A stretch of 64,000 nt of DNA from Cognatilysobacter claricitrinus (lineage in GTDB: Bacteria; Pseudomonadota; Gammaproteobacteria; Xanthomonadales; Xanthomonadaceae). The stretch lies in the NCBI RefSeq assembly GCF_045866565.1, contig NZ_BAAFZV010000003.1:248001-312000 (forward strand), read 5' to 3'. Made by a program: the position numbers and the translations under genes. Shown in pieces: positions 35,363-47,395 of the stretch. Within the stretch, counting starts at the first letter, position 1; each line of letters begins with the position of its first letter. A model generated the notes under the pieces. It did no database searches. It was not told the DNA's origin and saw only the letters and a program-made list of their open reading frames with translations.

Positions 35363-35395
35363 GGCGGTTTGGCAACATTGACTGCGGAGCCCTGC

Positions 35396-36826
35396 ATGGC
35401 TGAGCTGAAGGAAGCGCGCGTCCCCGACATCGGCAACTACGACGACGTCCCCGTCATCGAGGTGCTCGTGTCCGTGGGCGACACGGTGAAAGCCGACCAG
35501 GGCCTCGTCACGCTCGAGTCCGACAAGGCGACGATGGAAGTGCCGGCGCCGTTCGCCGGCGTCGTGCGCGAGATCAAGGTCAAGATCGGCGACAAGCTGG
35601 CCGAGGGCGCGCTCGTGGCCATGATCGAGCCGGCCGATGCAGGCGCTGCCGCCGCCCCGGGTCCATCGACCGATGGCGCGCAGCCGAAGGCCGACACCGC
35701 GCAGGTCGCGACGTCGCCCGCGCAGCCGCGCCCCGCCGAAACGCCGAATCGCGTCGAACCGGTCGCGGTTTCGGCCGAGCCCGACAAGCTCACCCAGCGC
35801 GACATCGCCGCGCACGGTGGCGTCGTCGCAACGGCGCCGATGCCGGCGGCCGAGCCGCGCACGCCGCCGGTCACGTTCGACGCCGGCGAGCTGATGCCCG
35901 ATGCGGTGCCGTATGCGAGCCCGGCGGTTCGCCTGTTCGCGCGCGAGCTCGGCGTCGACCTGTCGCGCGTCGCCGGTAGCGCGAAGGGTGGCCGCATCAG
36001 CAAGGAGGACGTGCAGAACCACGTCAAGCAGGTGATGACGGGTGCTGCGTCGGCGCCGTCCGCGGGCGGCGCGTCGCTCGGTGGCGGCCTCAACCTGCTG
36101 CCGTGGCCGAAGGTGGATTTCGCCAAGTTCGGCGAGATCGAAACGCGCGATCTCACGCGTATCCAGAAGCTGTCGGGCGCGAACCTCGCGCGCAACTGGG
36201 CGATGATCCCGCACGTCACGCAGCACGACGATGCCGACATCACCGGCCTCGAAGAACTGCGCGTCGCGCTCAACAAGGAAAACGAGAAGAGCGGCGTCAA
36301 GGTGACGATGCTCGCGTTCCTGATGAAGGCGGTGGTCGCGGCGCTGAGAAAGTATCCGGACTTCAACGCGTCGCTCGATGCCAGCGGCGAAAAGCTGGTG
36401 CTGAAGAAGTACTTCCACATTGGCTTCGCGGCGGACACGCCGAACGGCCTCGTGGTGCCGGTGATCCGCGACGTCGACAAAAAGGGCGTGGTCGAGCTCG
36501 CCCAGGAAACGTCGGCGCTGGCCAAGAAGGCGCGCGACGGCAAGCTGTCGCCGGCGGAGATGACCGGTGGCTGCTTCTCCATCAGCTCGCTCGGTGGCAT
36601 CGGCGGTACCAGCTTCACGCCGATCGTCAACGCGCCGGAAGTCGCGATCCTCGGTGTGTCGAAGTCGGCGATGAAGCCGGTGTGGGACGGCACGCAGTTC
36701 GAGCCACGCCTGATCCTGCCGTTGTCGCTGTCCTACGACCACCGCGTGATCGACGGCGCGTCCGCCGCGCGCTTCACCGCATACCTCGCGCAGTTGATGG
36801 CGGACATGCGGCGCGTGCTGCTCTGA
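35396..36826 (+). CDS. aceF: Pyruvate dehydrogenase E2 component (dihydrolipoamide acetyltransferase)
   Basis: 476 residues. One lipoyl domain (residues about 4-80, lipoyl-Lys in LESDKATMEVP), a flexible Ala/Pro linker, a peripheral subunit-binding domain (about 175-215, VRLFARELGVDLSRVAGSA) and the acetyltransferase domain with the catalytic SYDHRVIDGA near 443-452. It transfers the acetyl group to CoA in the pyruvate dehydrogenase complex. Only one lipoyl domain is present, fewer than in E. coli; a second is carried by the E3 gene downstream. The aceE (E1) gene is not in the window. Confidence 0.93.
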   Translation: MAELKEARVPDIGNYDDVPVIEVLVSVGDTVKADQGLVTLESDKATMEVPAPFAGVVREIKVKIGDKLAEGALVAMIEPADAGAAAAPGPSTDGAQPKADTAQVATSPAQPRPAETPNRVEPVAVSAEPDKLTQRDIAAHGGVVATAPMPAAEPRTPPVTFDAGELMPDAVPYASPAVRLFARELGVDLSRVAGSAKGGRISKEDVQNHVKQVMTGAASAPSAGGASLGGGLNLLPWPKVDFAKFGEIETRDLTRIQKLSGANLARNWAMIPHVTQHDDADITGLEELRVALNKENEKSGVKVTMLAFLMKAVVAALRKYPDFNASLDASGEKLVLKKYFHIGFAADTPNGLVVPVIRDVDKKGVVELAQETSALAKKARDGKLSPAEMTGGCFSISSLGGIGGTSFTPIVNAPEVAILGVSKSAMKPVWDGTQFEPRLILPLSLSYDHRVIDGASAARFTAYLAQLMADMRRVLL

Positions 36827-36828
36827 CG

Positions 36829-37956
36829 ATGCCGCACGCGCAGACCGCGCGCGAATTGCACGAAGCGGGCGCGCGCGTGCGCGACGCCGCGCAGGACGGC
36901 TGGCAAGGCCTGCAGCCGTTCCTCGACTACGAACTCGTGCGCGTCGCAGGGCTCGATCTCACGGTCGGCGACCTCGCGTCGTCGATCCTGTTGCTGATCG
37001 CGTTCTTTGCAGCCTCGCGCTTCGTCGGTCGCGCGCTCATGCGCTATGGCGAGCGCGAGGGCGTCAACGCCGCATCGATCTACACGATCAGCCGCGTCCT
37101 GCGCTACGCGTTGCTGTTTCTCGGCGTGCTGGTCGCGCTGGAAGTCGCCGGCATCCCGGTGTCGAAGTTCACGGTGTTCGCCGGCGCGATCGGCGTCGGC
37201 CTCGGCTTCGGCCTGCAGGCGATCTTCAACAACTTCCTGTCCGGCCTGATCCTTCTGTTCGACCGCTCGATCAAGATCGGCGACTTCGTCGAGCTCGAGT
37301 CCGGCGTGCACGGCGTGGTGCGCGACATCAAGATCCGCGCGACGCGCATCAGCACCAACGACAACCTCAACATCCTCGTGCCCAACGCGGAGTTCGTGAG
37401 CGGTCGCGTGGTGAACTGGACGCTGCTGGAGGCGTCGCGACGCATGCGGATTCCGTTCGGTGTCGCCTACGGCACCGACAAGGAAATCGTGAAGAAGGCC
37501 GCGCTGGAAGCCGCGTGCGACGTGCCGTTTACCTTCGCCAAGGACGGGCCGCGCGGGCCGCAGGTGTGGCTGGTCGAGTTCGGTGAAAGCCGCCTCGAAT
37601 TCCAGCTCATCGTCTGGCTCAATGCGGAAGCCACGCGGCGGCCGTCGGCGGTCAAGGCCGCGTACAACTGGGCGCTGCACTCCGCATTGCAGCGCTACGG
37701 CATCGAGATCCCTTTCCCGCAGCGCGACCTGCACGTGCGCAGCGTGTTCGGACACGAGGGTGTCGAAGCGATCGCCATGCTCAACGGACGCGTGGTGCCG
37801 TCGGACGACGATGAAGCGCCCGATGCGCCGCGGCCCACGCCGTTTGAGCGCGCGGCCCTCGCCGAGAATGACGCGCAACGCGACGTCGAACGCGAGATCC
37901 ATGAAGATCCACCGGCCGCCCCCGTGGGCGCCGCACCGAATCCTGAGGAGGAATGA
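36829..37956 (+). CDS. MscS family mechanosensitive ion channel
   Basis: 375 residues. Three N-terminal membrane helices (about 45-62, 90-112 and 117-140) with the third, pore-lining helix and its GVGLGFGLQAIFNNFLSGL motif, followed by the MscS cytoplasmic beta domain (FVELESGVHGVVRDIKIRAT) and C-terminal domain. Starts 2 bp after aceF and its TGA stop overlaps the lpdA start region, so it sits inside the dehydrogenase operon. It should release solutes on osmotic downshock. The acidic, Pro-rich C-terminal tail is longer than usual. Confidence 0.93.
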   Translation: MPHAQTARELHEAGARVRDAAQDGWQGLQPFLDYELVRVAGLDLTVGDLASSILLLIAFFAASRFVGRALMRYGEREGVNAASIYTISRVLRYALLFLGVLVALEVAGIPVSKFTVFAGAIGVGLGFGLQAIFNNFLSGLILLFDRSIKIGDFVELESGVHGVVRDIKIRATRISTNDNLNILVPNAEFVSGRVVNWTLLEASRRMRIPFGVAYGTDKEIVKKAALEAACDVPFTFAKDGPRGPQVWLVEFGESRLEFQLIVWLNAEATRRPSAVKAAYNWALHSALQRYGIEIPFPQRDLHVRSVFGHEGVEAIAMLNGRVVPSDDDEAPDAPRPTPFERAALAENDAQRDVEREIHEDPPAAPVGAAPNPEEE

Positions 37957-39758
37957 TGGCGACCCCGATCGAAGTGAAAGTGCCCGACATCGGCGGCCAC
38001 GACGACGTGCCCGTGATCGAGCTGCTGGTCGCCGTCGGCGATCGCGTGGCGAAGGACCAGGGCCTGGTGACGCTTGAATCCGACAAGGCGACGATGGAAA
38101 TTCCGTCGTCGTCCGAAGGCGTGGTGCGCGAGTTGCGCGTCAAGGTCGGCGACAAGGTGTCGGAAGGCGCGGTGATCGCGGTGCTTGATGGCGAAGGCGC
38201 TGCAGCGCCGACGGAAAAGGCGGCATCGCCTGCCCCTGCAGCCACGCCCGCGCCTGCTGCCGCGCCAGTTGCTGCCCCGGCGCCTGCGGCGACGACCGCT
38301 CAAGCGACATCGGCACCGAAGGCCGCCGCATCGAGCGGACGCAAGCCCGATGTCGAGTGCCGCATGCTGGTGCTCGGTGCCGGCCCGGGTGGCTACACCG
38401 CCGCATTCCGTGCCGCCGATCTCGGACTCGATACCGTCTTGGTCGAGCGCTATGCGTCGCTCGGCGGCGTCTGCCTCAATGTCGGCTGCATTCCGTCGAA
38501 GGCGTTGTTGCATGCCGCCGCGGTGGTCGACGAAGCGCAGCACGCGAAGGATTACGGCATCGATTTCGGCGCGCCGAAGATCCAGCTCGATGCGCTGCGC
38601 ACCTACAAGGACAAGGTGGTCGGCCAGCTCACCAAGGGGCTGGCCGGCATGGCCAAGCAGCGCAAGGTGCGCGTGGTGCAGGGCACCGGTCGTTTCGTGT
38701 CGCCGAACGAAGTCGAAGTGCAGGGCGAAGCCGGCACGCAGCTGATCCGCTTCGAGCAGTGCATCATCGCCGCGGGTTCGCAGGCGGTGAAGCTGCCGAA
38801 CTTCCCGTGGGACGACAAGCGCGTCATGGATTCGACCGACGCGCTCGACCTCGCCGACATTCCGAAGACGCTGCTCGTCGTCGGCGGCGGCATCATCGGC
38901 CTGGAGATGGCGACGGTGTATCGCGCGCTCGGCTCGCAGGTCACCGTCGTCGAACTTGCTTCGCAGCTGATGCCGGGCGCCGACGTCGATCTCGTCAAGC
39001 CGCTCGCCGATCGATTGAAGAAGCAGGGCGTCGCCGTGCATCTCAACGTCAAGGCCTCGAGCGTCGAGGCGACGAAGGGCGGCATCAAGGTGACGTTCGA
39101 AGGCGAGGGCGCACCGGCGCCGACGGCGTACGACCGCGTGCTCGTCGCAGTGGGTCGCTCGCCGAATGGCGCGAAGATCGGTGCGGAAGCTGCCGGCGTG
39201 CAGGTGAGCGATCGCGGCTTCATTCCGGTCGATCGCCAGATGCGCACCAACGTGCCGCACATCTTTGCGATCGGCGACGTCGTCGGTAATCCGATGCTCG
39301 CGCACAAGGCGACGCACGAAGGAAAGCTCGCCGCGGAGGTCGCGTCCGGCGAGAAGCGCGAATGGGTTGCGCGCGTGATTCCGTCGGTGGCCTATACCGA
39401 TCCGGAAATCGCGTGGGTGGGCGTCACCGAAACCGAAGCGAAGGCGAAGGGGTTGAAGGTTGGCGTCGGCAAGTTCCCGTGGGCCGCGAGCGGTCGCGCG
39501 ATCGGCATCGGTCGCACCGAAGGGTTCACCAAGCTGGTGTTCGACGAAGCCAGCCATCGTGTCATCGGCGGCGGCATCGTCGGCGTGCATGCCGGCGACC
39601 TGATCGCGGAGGTCGCGCTCGCGATCGAGATGGGCTGCGAGGTCGCCGACATCGGCGTGACGATCCACCCGCATCCGACGCTCAGCGAGTCGGTGGGCAT
39701 GGCGGCCGAGGTGTTCGAAGGCACGATCACCGATCTCTACATTCCCAAGAAGAAGTAG
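37956..39758 (+). CDS. lpdA: Dihydrolipoyl dehydrogenase with N-terminal lipoyl domain (E3)
   Basis: 600 residues. A lipoyl domain (about 3-80; lipoyl-Lys in LESDKATMEIP), an Ala/Pro linker to about residue 125, then the E3 flavoprotein: FAD motif GAGPGGYTAAFRAADLG, redox-active disulfide CLNVGCIPSKALLH, NAD motif VGGGIIGLEMATVY and the C-terminal interface His-Glu motif HPHPTLSE. It reoxidises dihydrolipoamide and passes electrons to NAD. Two overlapping ATGs exist (37953 and 37956); the second is further from the GAGGAGG box (37945-37951) and better spaced. Lipoyl-E3 fusions are known in Xanthomonas and Neisseria relatives. Confidence 0.95.
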   Translation: MATPIEVKVPDIGGHDDVPVIELLVAVGDRVAKDQGLVTLESDKATMEIPSSSEGVVRELRVKVGDKVSEGAVIAVLDGEGAAAPTEKAASPAPAATPAPAAAPVAAPAPAATTAQATSAPKAAASSGRKPDVECRMLVLGAGPGGYTAAFRAADLGLDTVLVERYASLGGVCLNVGCIPSKALLHAAAVVDEAQHAKDYGIDFGAPKIQLDALRTYKDKVVGQLTKGLAGMAKQRKVRVVQGTGRFVSPNEVEVQGEAGTQLIRFEQCIIAAGSQAVKLPNFPWDDKRVMDSTDALDLADIPKTLLVVGGGIIGLEMATVYRALGSQVTVVELASQLMPGADVDLVKPLADRLKKQGVAVHLNVKASSVEATKGGIKVTFEGEGAPAPTAYDRVLVAVGRSPNGAKIGAEAAGVQVSDRGFIPVDRQMRTNVPHIFAIGDVVGNPMLAHKATHEGKLAAEVASGEKREWVARVIPSVAYTDPEIAWVGVTETEAKAKGLKVGVGKFPWAASGRAIGIGRTEGFTKLVFDEASHRVIGGGIVGVHAGDLIAEVALAIEMGCEVADIGVTIHPHPTLSESVGMAAEVFEGTITDLYIPKKK

Positions 39759-39799
39759 AACGGTCGCGCGCAGTTCGCCGCGCGCGGCACAAATAAAAA

Positions 39800-39819
39800 G
39801 CCCCGGCCGGAGCCGGGGC
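39800..39819 (+). terminator. Terminator-like hairpin after lpdA
   Basis: Perfect 8-bp stem GCCCCGGC/GCCGGGGC (39800-39819) with a CGGA loop, 41 bp past the lpdA stop. The T-rich side faces the minus strand (AAATAAAAAG on the left), and the plus strand lacks a proper T-run, so plus-strand termination may be weak. Confidence 0.55.
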
Positions 39820-40119
39820 GTTCGCGTGCCAACGTCGACGAGGAGAGGCGTCCTGGCTGGCGCGGACACAGGATCGGACCGGGTCGCGGCGGAAAGGTTC
39901 CGCGATCGTGCGCGAAGGCGATGAGCGGTCGCAGGCGGCCGTTATCGACAGTGTCGACGACCTAGTCGGACGAGTTCGGCGGCTCCGCTGCGCGGACCCT
40001 CCGGCGTCGAGGCGAAACCAGCGTCTGCACTAGACGGCGCGGCCGGCGGGGCGTCGAGATTCGAATGGGGGGCGGTCGCGTTCAACGGTCGCCCGTCGAG
40101 CGGCCGTGGCTTCCGCCGG
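39820..40119 (+). other. Intergenic stretch before the atp promoter, no gene seen
   Basis: About 300 bp without a convincing reading frame, hairpin with T-run or RNA gene. It lies between the lpdA hairpin and the atp promoter; longer frames here are out of step with codon-position GC bias. Confidence 0.5.
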
Positions 40120-40148
40120 TTGCCCGGAAAACTCACGCCCTTTATACT
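40120..40148 (+). promoter_or_regulatory. Sigma-70 promoter of the ATP synthase operon
   Basis: TTGCCC (40120-40125), a 17-bp spacer and TATACT (40143-40148) form a good sigma-70 promoter. Transcription would begin near 40155, about 47 bp before the atpI GTG. This also rules out the in-frame upstream ATG at 40106 as atpI start, because it lies before the promoter. Confidence 0.75.
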
Positions 40149-40201
40149 TTTGGGGCTCCACAGGGCGCTTTCGCGCCGTCCTCCAGACCGACGATCCCCG
40201 C

Positions 40202-40570
40202 GTGCACGATCCATTGTCCGCAGGCCGCCGGCTGGCGTCGCGCGCGATCGTCTGGCAAGCCGGCGCGACGGCGTTGGCCACGCTGGCCTTCCTCCCCCTC
40301 GGTGTGCGCGATGCGCTCGCGACGGCGGTGGGTGGCGGCGCGGTCGTCGCGGCGGCTCTGGTGTCGATGCTGATCGCCCTCGGCGGCGGAATCGGCACCG
40401 CCGGTCTCGCGATGGCGCGACTCCTGTTGGGCATGGCGGCCAAGTGGGCCACGGTCGCCATCGTGATTTGCCTTGGCCTCGCCGTCTGGCGCCTGCCTCC
40501 GCTCGCCCTTCTGGTGGGCGTGCTGGTGGCGACAGTGGCGGCCGTCCCGGCCCAACTTCTGAATCGATAG
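40202..40570 (+). CDS. atpI: ATP synthase assembly protein I (AtpI)
   Basis: 122 residues with four hydrophobic helices (VWQAGATALATLAFLPLG, GGAVVAAALVSMLIALGGG, MAAKWATVAIVICLGLAV and LPPLALLVGVLVATVAAVPA). AtpI aids assembly of the F0 c-ring. The GTG at 40202 is the first start after the promoter at 40120. atpB follows with no gap. Confidence 0.85.
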   Translation: MHDPLSAGRRLASRAIVWQAGATALATLAFLPLGVRDALATAVGGGAVVAAALVSMLIALGGGIGTAGLAMARLLLGMAAKWATVAIVICLGLAVWRLPPLALLVGVLVATVAAVPAQLLNR

Positions 40571-41410
40571 GTGTCTTCAGTGAGCGAGCAGACCGGTTCC
40601 GGCGGCGGCCTGAACGAGTACATCCAGCATCACCTGACCCAGAACACCATCCAGCTGGGCGGTGGCGGCTTCCACATCGATACGTGGGTCGTCTCGCTGG
40701 TGCTCGGGCTGATCTTCGTCCTGTGGTTCGGCATGGCCGCGCGCCGCGCGACCGCCGGCGTGCCGTCGAAGGGCCAGGCCTTCGTCGAACTGATCCTCGA
40801 ATTCGTCGATGGCCAGGTCAAGGACACGTTCCACGGCGACCGCCGCTCGATCACGCCGCTCGCGCTCACGATCTTCATGTGGGTCGTGATGATGAACTGC
40901 ATGGACCTGCTGCCGCTCGATGCGCCGGGTTTCGCGGTCAAGAGCGTCGCTGGCCTCGAAGTCGCGCACCACACCTTCTTCCGCTGGGTGCCGACCGCCG
41001 ACCTCAACACCACGTTCGGCCTGTCGGTGCCGGTGTTCTTCATCATCCTTTACCACTCGATGAAGGCGAAGGGCATCGGCGGTTTCGGCAAGGAGCTGCT
41101 GACCGCGCCGTTCCACGGCCACGGCGTCATGACGTTCGTGCTCGCGCCGTTCAACCTGCTGCTCAACCTCATCGAGTACGCGGTCAAGCCGGTCAGCCTC
41201 GCGATGCGACTGTTCGGCAACATGTACGGCGGCGAGCTGGTCTTCATGCTGATCGCCGGTCTGCTTGGCGGCAGCCTCTACACCTTCCTGCCGGGCGTGG
41301 CCTTCAACGTCGCCTGGGCGCTGTTCCACATCCTGATCGTGCTGCTGCAGGCCTTCATTTTCATGATTCTCACCGTCGTCTACATCGCCGGCGCGTACGA
41401 GAGCCACTGA
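40571..41410 (+). CDS. atpB: ATP synthase F0 subunit a (AtpB)
   Basis: 279 residues, six membrane helices or so, with the proton-path motif SLAMRLFGNMYGGELVF holding the essential Arg, and further polar residues in IVLLQAFIFMILTVVYI. Starts with GTG directly after the atpI stop; a second GTG three codons later (40580) is possible. It forms the proton channels beside the c-ring. Confidence 0.96.
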   Translation: MSSVSEQTGSGGGLNEYIQHHLTQNTIQLGGGGFHIDTWVVSLVLGLIFVLWFGMAARRATAGVPSKGQAFVELILEFVDGQVKDTFHGDRRSITPLALTIFMWVVMMNCMDLLPLDAPGFAVKSVAGLEVAHHTFFRWVPTADLNTTFGLSVPVFFIILYHSMKAKGIGGFGKELLTAPFHGHGVMTFVLAPFNLLLNLIEYAVKPVSLAMRLFGNMYGGELVFMLIAGLLGGSLYTFLPGVAFNVAWALFHILIVLLQAFIFMILTVVYIAGAYESH

Positions 41411-41490
41411 TCCCGATTCCGCTGTCGCGGTACCGCTCCACCCTTTCGTTCCACCCTTCAAACTTCACTTAAATCCGCAGGAGAAACACC

Positions 41491-41772
41491 ATGGAATTCA
41501 TCGCTCATCTGCAGGGCATGACCGCGATCGCGATCGGCATGATGGTCGGCCTGGGCGCGATCGGCGCCTGCCTCGGCATCGCGCTGATGGGCTCGAAGTT
41601 CCTCGAGTCGGCCGCGCGCCAGCCGGAGCTCGTTCCGATGCTGCAGGGCCGTATGTTCCTGCTCGCCGGCCTGATCGACGCGGCGTTCATCATCGCGCTC
41701 GCCGTCGGCCTGCTGTTCGCGTTCGGCAACCCGCTGCTCGGCGCCGTCACGGCCGCCGCGAACGCTGGTTGA
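41491..41772 (+). CDS. atpE: ATP synthase F0 subunit c (AtpE)
   Basis: 93 residues, two membrane helices with the RQPE polar loop (residues 43-46) and the proton-carrying Asp63 in LIDAAFIIAL. Ring subunit of F0. The ribosome binding site GCAGGAG lies 7-8 bp upstream of the ATG. The proton site is Asp, as in most Gram-negative proton-driven enzymes, and the Na+-binding residue pattern is absent. Confidence 0.97.
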   Translation: MEFIAHLQGMTAIAIGMMVGLGAIGACLGIALMGSKFLESAARQPELVPMLQGRMFLLAGLIDAAFIIALAVGLLFAFGNPLLGAVTAAANAG

Positions 41773-41858
41773 TCGCACGTAGTCCTGCTTCAAGGCCGCC
41801 CGCAGTCGCGGGCGGCTGACCGGGCGTTACTGCCCGACCCGCGATCACCGGAGCTGTC

Positions 41859-42329
41859 ATGAATATCAACATGACCTTCTTTGGCCAGATGCTCACCTTC
41901 GCGGTGCTGATCTGGGTCACCATGAAGTTCATCTGGCCGCCGTTGAACGCGGCCATCGAGGAGCGTCAGCGCAAGATCGCTGAAGGCCTCGCCGCTGCGG
42001 ACAACAGCCAGAAGGCACTCGAGCAGGCGCAGCACAGCGCCGACTCGGTCGTGCGTGATGCGCGCACCAAGGCGAACGAGATCATCGAGCAGGCGCACCA
42101 GCGCGCGAACCAGATCGTCGAGCAGGCGCATTCCGAAGCGGTGGCCACGGCCAATCGCCAGAAGGACGCCGCGCAGGCCGAGATCGACGCCGCCGCGAAC
42201 CGCGCCCGCGAGGAGCTGCGTTCGCAGGTCGCATCGCTTGCCGTCACGGGCGCCGAGAAGGTGCTGCGTCGCGAGATCGACGCCAACGCCCACCGCGCGC
42301 TGCTCGACGAGCTGGCCGGCCAGCTCTGA
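41859..42329 (+). CDS. atpF: ATP synthase F0 subunit b (AtpF)
   Basis: 156 residues: one N-terminal membrane helix (FGQMLTFAVLIWVTMKFIWPP), then a long, Glu/Gln/Ala-rich helix that dimerises as the peripheral stalk (AIEERQRKIAEGLAAADNSQ). It connects F0 to subunit delta. Confidence 0.96.
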   Translation: MNINMTFFGQMLTFAVLIWVTMKFIWPPLNAAIEERQRKIAEGLAAADNSQKALEQAQHSADSVVRDARTKANEIIEQAHQRANQIVEQAHSEAVATANRQKDAAQAEIDAAANRAREELRSQVASLAVTGAEKVLRREIDANAHRALLDELAGQL

Positions 42330-42342
42330 CGGAGATGCTTTG

Positions 42343-42870
42343 ATGAGCCAGGCCCTGACCCTTGCCCGTCCCTACGCCCGCGCCGCGTTCAACGCCGCGC
42401 GGGACGAAGGCCGTGTCACCGCGTGGTCGCAGGCGCTGGCGTTTGCCGCCCGCGTCGCCGCCGACCCGCAGGCGCAGGCGGTGCTGAAGCATCCGCAGCT
42501 GACGTCCGAGAAGGCGTCGCGCCTGCTCGCGATCGACGGCGCCGATGCGGCCGTGCAGCGTTTCGTCGCGATGCTCGCCGACAACCGCCGCCTCGAGCTG
42601 CTGCCCGAGATCGCCGGTCTGTTCGAGCAGCTGCGCGCCGAAGCCGATCGCGTCGTCAAGGCGCGCGTGACCTCCGCATCGCAGCTCAGCGACGCCGAGC
42701 TCGTCGCGATCCGCGACGGCCTCAAGCGCCGCTTCGGCCGCGAGGTCGAGCTGGAGTCCGCGATCGACGCGTCGCTGATCGGCGGCGCGGTGATCGACGC
42801 CGGCGACGTCGTGATCGACGGCTCGGTGAAGGGCAAGCTCGAGCGCCTGCAGTCCGCGCTCGCCGCGTAA
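42343..42870 (+). CDS. atpH: ATP synthase F1 subunit delta (AtpH)
   Basis: 175 residues; the N-terminal helical bundle starts LTLARPYARAAFNAARDEG, and the C-terminal part (DASLIGGAVIDAGDVVIDGSV) is the conserved delta/OSCP tail. Joins the b-subunit stalk to the alpha-subunits. A GGAG box precedes the ATG at 42343. Confidence 0.95.
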   Translation: MSQALTLARPYARAAFNAARDEGRVTAWSQALAFAARVAADPQAQAVLKHPQLTSEKASRLLAIDGADAAVQRFVAMLADNRRLELLPEIAGLFEQLRAEADRVVKARVTSASQLSDAELVAIRDGLKRRFGREVELESAIDASLIGGAVIDAGDVVIDGSVKGKLERLQSALAA

Positions 42871-42922
42871 GCCCACGAATTCATCTACTCCCGGCGCCCG
42901 CGTCGGAACCAGGGAAACTCCC

Positions 42923-44470
<1,548 letters not shown>

Positions 44471-44538
44471 TCCCAGCCGTCACGAGGGCGCGGTCCGCCG
44501 CGCCCTGATCCCGGTAGCAGCACACAAGCGAGCGAGCA

Positions 44539-45402
44539 ATGGCAGGCGGACGCGAAATCAAATCGAAGATCAAGAGCGTGCAGAACACCCGCAAGGTGAC
44601 GCGCGCGCTTGAGATGGTCTCGGCGTCGAAGATCCGCAAGGCGCAGGACCGCATGAAGACCTCGCGTCCGTACGCGCGGGTCATGAAGCAGGTGATCGGC
44701 CACCTCGCGCAGGCGAGCGGCGACTACCGTCATCCGTACATGGTCGAGCGCAAGGACGTGAAGCGCGTCGCGTACGTGATCGTGTCGAGCGATCGCGGCC
44801 TCGCCGGCGGCCTCAACAACAACATGTTCCGCAAGCTGGTCGGCGAGTTCCGTCGCTGGCAGGAGCAGGGCGTCGAGATCGACGTGGTGACGATCGGCCA
44901 GAAGGCGTCGGTGTTCTTCCGTCGCCTCAAGGTCAACATGATCGCGTCGGTCACACACATCGGCGACCTGCCGAAGCTCGAGCAGGTGATCGGCGTGGTG
45001 AAGGTGGTGCTGGACGCGTACGAGGCCGGCTCCGTCGACCGCGTGTTCGTCTGCTACAACCACTTCGTCAACACGATGGCGCAGGTGGCGACCTTCGACC
45101 AGCTGCTGCCGCTGCCGGCGGCGACCACCAAGGTCGCGCAGCACGACTGGGACTACATCTACGAACCCGACGCGCCCACGGTGCTCGACCACGTGCTGTC
45201 CCGCTACATCGAGTCGCTGGTCTACCAGGCCGTGCTCGAGAACGTGGCGTCCGAACACGCGGCGCGCATGGTCGCGATGAAGGCCGCGTCCGACAACGCG
45301 AACAAGCTCATCGGCACGCTGCAGCTCGTCTACAACAAGGCCCGCCAGGCCGCGATCACCCAGGAAATCTCGGAGATCGTCGGCGGCGCCGCCGCAGTCT
45401 GA
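44539..45402 (+). CDS. atpG: ATP synthase F1 subunit gamma (AtpG)
   Basis: 287 residues. Starts with AGGREIKSKIKSVQNTRKVT and ends with NKARQAAITQEISEIVGGAA, the two helices of the central rotating shaft; the Rossmann-like middle (VIVSSDRGLAGGLNNN) is conserved. Confidence 0.97.
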   Translation: MAGGREIKSKIKSVQNTRKVTRALEMVSASKIRKAQDRMKTSRPYARVMKQVIGHLAQASGDYRHPYMVERKDVKRVAYVIVSSDRGLAGGLNNNMFRKLVGEFRRWQEQGVEIDVVTIGQKASVFFRRLKVNMIASVTHIGDLPKLEQVIGVVKVVLDAYEAGSVDRVFVCYNHFVNTMAQVATFDQLLPLPAATTKVAQHDWDYIYEPDAPTVLDHVLSRYIESLVYQAVLENVASEHAARMVAMKAASDNANKLIGTLQLVYNKARQAAITQEISEIVGGAAAV

Positions 45403-45462
45403 CCCTGCTGAGCGCGTCGCCCGCGCTCGCATCCAACGAATCGATTTGCCAAGGAAACAACC

Positions 45463-46884
<1,422 letters not shown>

Positions 46885-46950
46885 GCCGACTGATCTCCAC
46901 GGCGCCGATCTGAGTCGGCGCCGTCGCCCTCCGAATCAAGCGAGAAAGAC

Positions 46951-47376
46951 ATGGCATCCACCATCCGTTGCGACATCGTCAGCGCCGAGCAGGAGATCTT
47001 TCACGGCGACGCCGAGATGGTCGTGGCTACCGGCGAGCTGGGTGAGCTCGGCATCGCGCCGAAGCACGCGCCGCTGATCACGCGCCTGAAGCCGGGTAAG
47101 GTCGTCGTGACCCTGCCGGGCGGCGAGAAGCTCGACTTCGCGATCTCCGGCGGCATCCTCGAGGTGCAGCCGAGCGTCGTGACCGTGCTGGCCGATACCG
47201 CGGTGCGCGCCGAGGACATCGACGAAGCGGCGGTGCGCGCGGCGAAGGACGAGGCCGAGCGCATCCTCGCGCAGAAGGACCCGAAGATGTCGCTCGAGGA
47301 AGCGCAGAACCAGCTCGCGATGTCGATCGCGCAGCTGTCGGCGCTGGAGCGCCTGCGCAAGAACCTCAAGCACTGA
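46951..47376 (+). CDS. atpC: ATP synthase F1 subunit epsilon (AtpC)
   Basis: 141 residues: N-terminal beta sandwich (IRCDIVSAEQEIFHGDAEMV, GELGELGIAPKHAPL) and C-terminal helical hairpin (EEAQNQLAMSIAQLSALERL). Couples the shaft to the c-ring and can inhibit ATP hydrolysis. Last gene of the operon. Confidence 0.97.
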   Translation: MASTIRCDIVSAEQEIFHGDAEMVVATGELGELGIAPKHAPLITRLKPGKVVVTLPGGEKLDFAISGGILEVQPSVVTVLADTAVRAEDIDEAAVRAAKDEAERILAQKDPKMSLEEAQNQLAMSIAQLSALERLRKNLKH

Positions 47377-47395
47377 GATTCCGCGCGACGCATGC

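Noticed and set aside
38503..38640. Possible frameshift between lipoyl and E3 parts of lpdA
   Set aside because: One frame is open from 37953 to 39758 with all E3 motifs in order, so it is a true fusion.
40106..40201. Upstream in-frame ATG for atpI at 40106
   Set aside because: It lies before the -35/-10 elements and would not be transcribed from that promoter.
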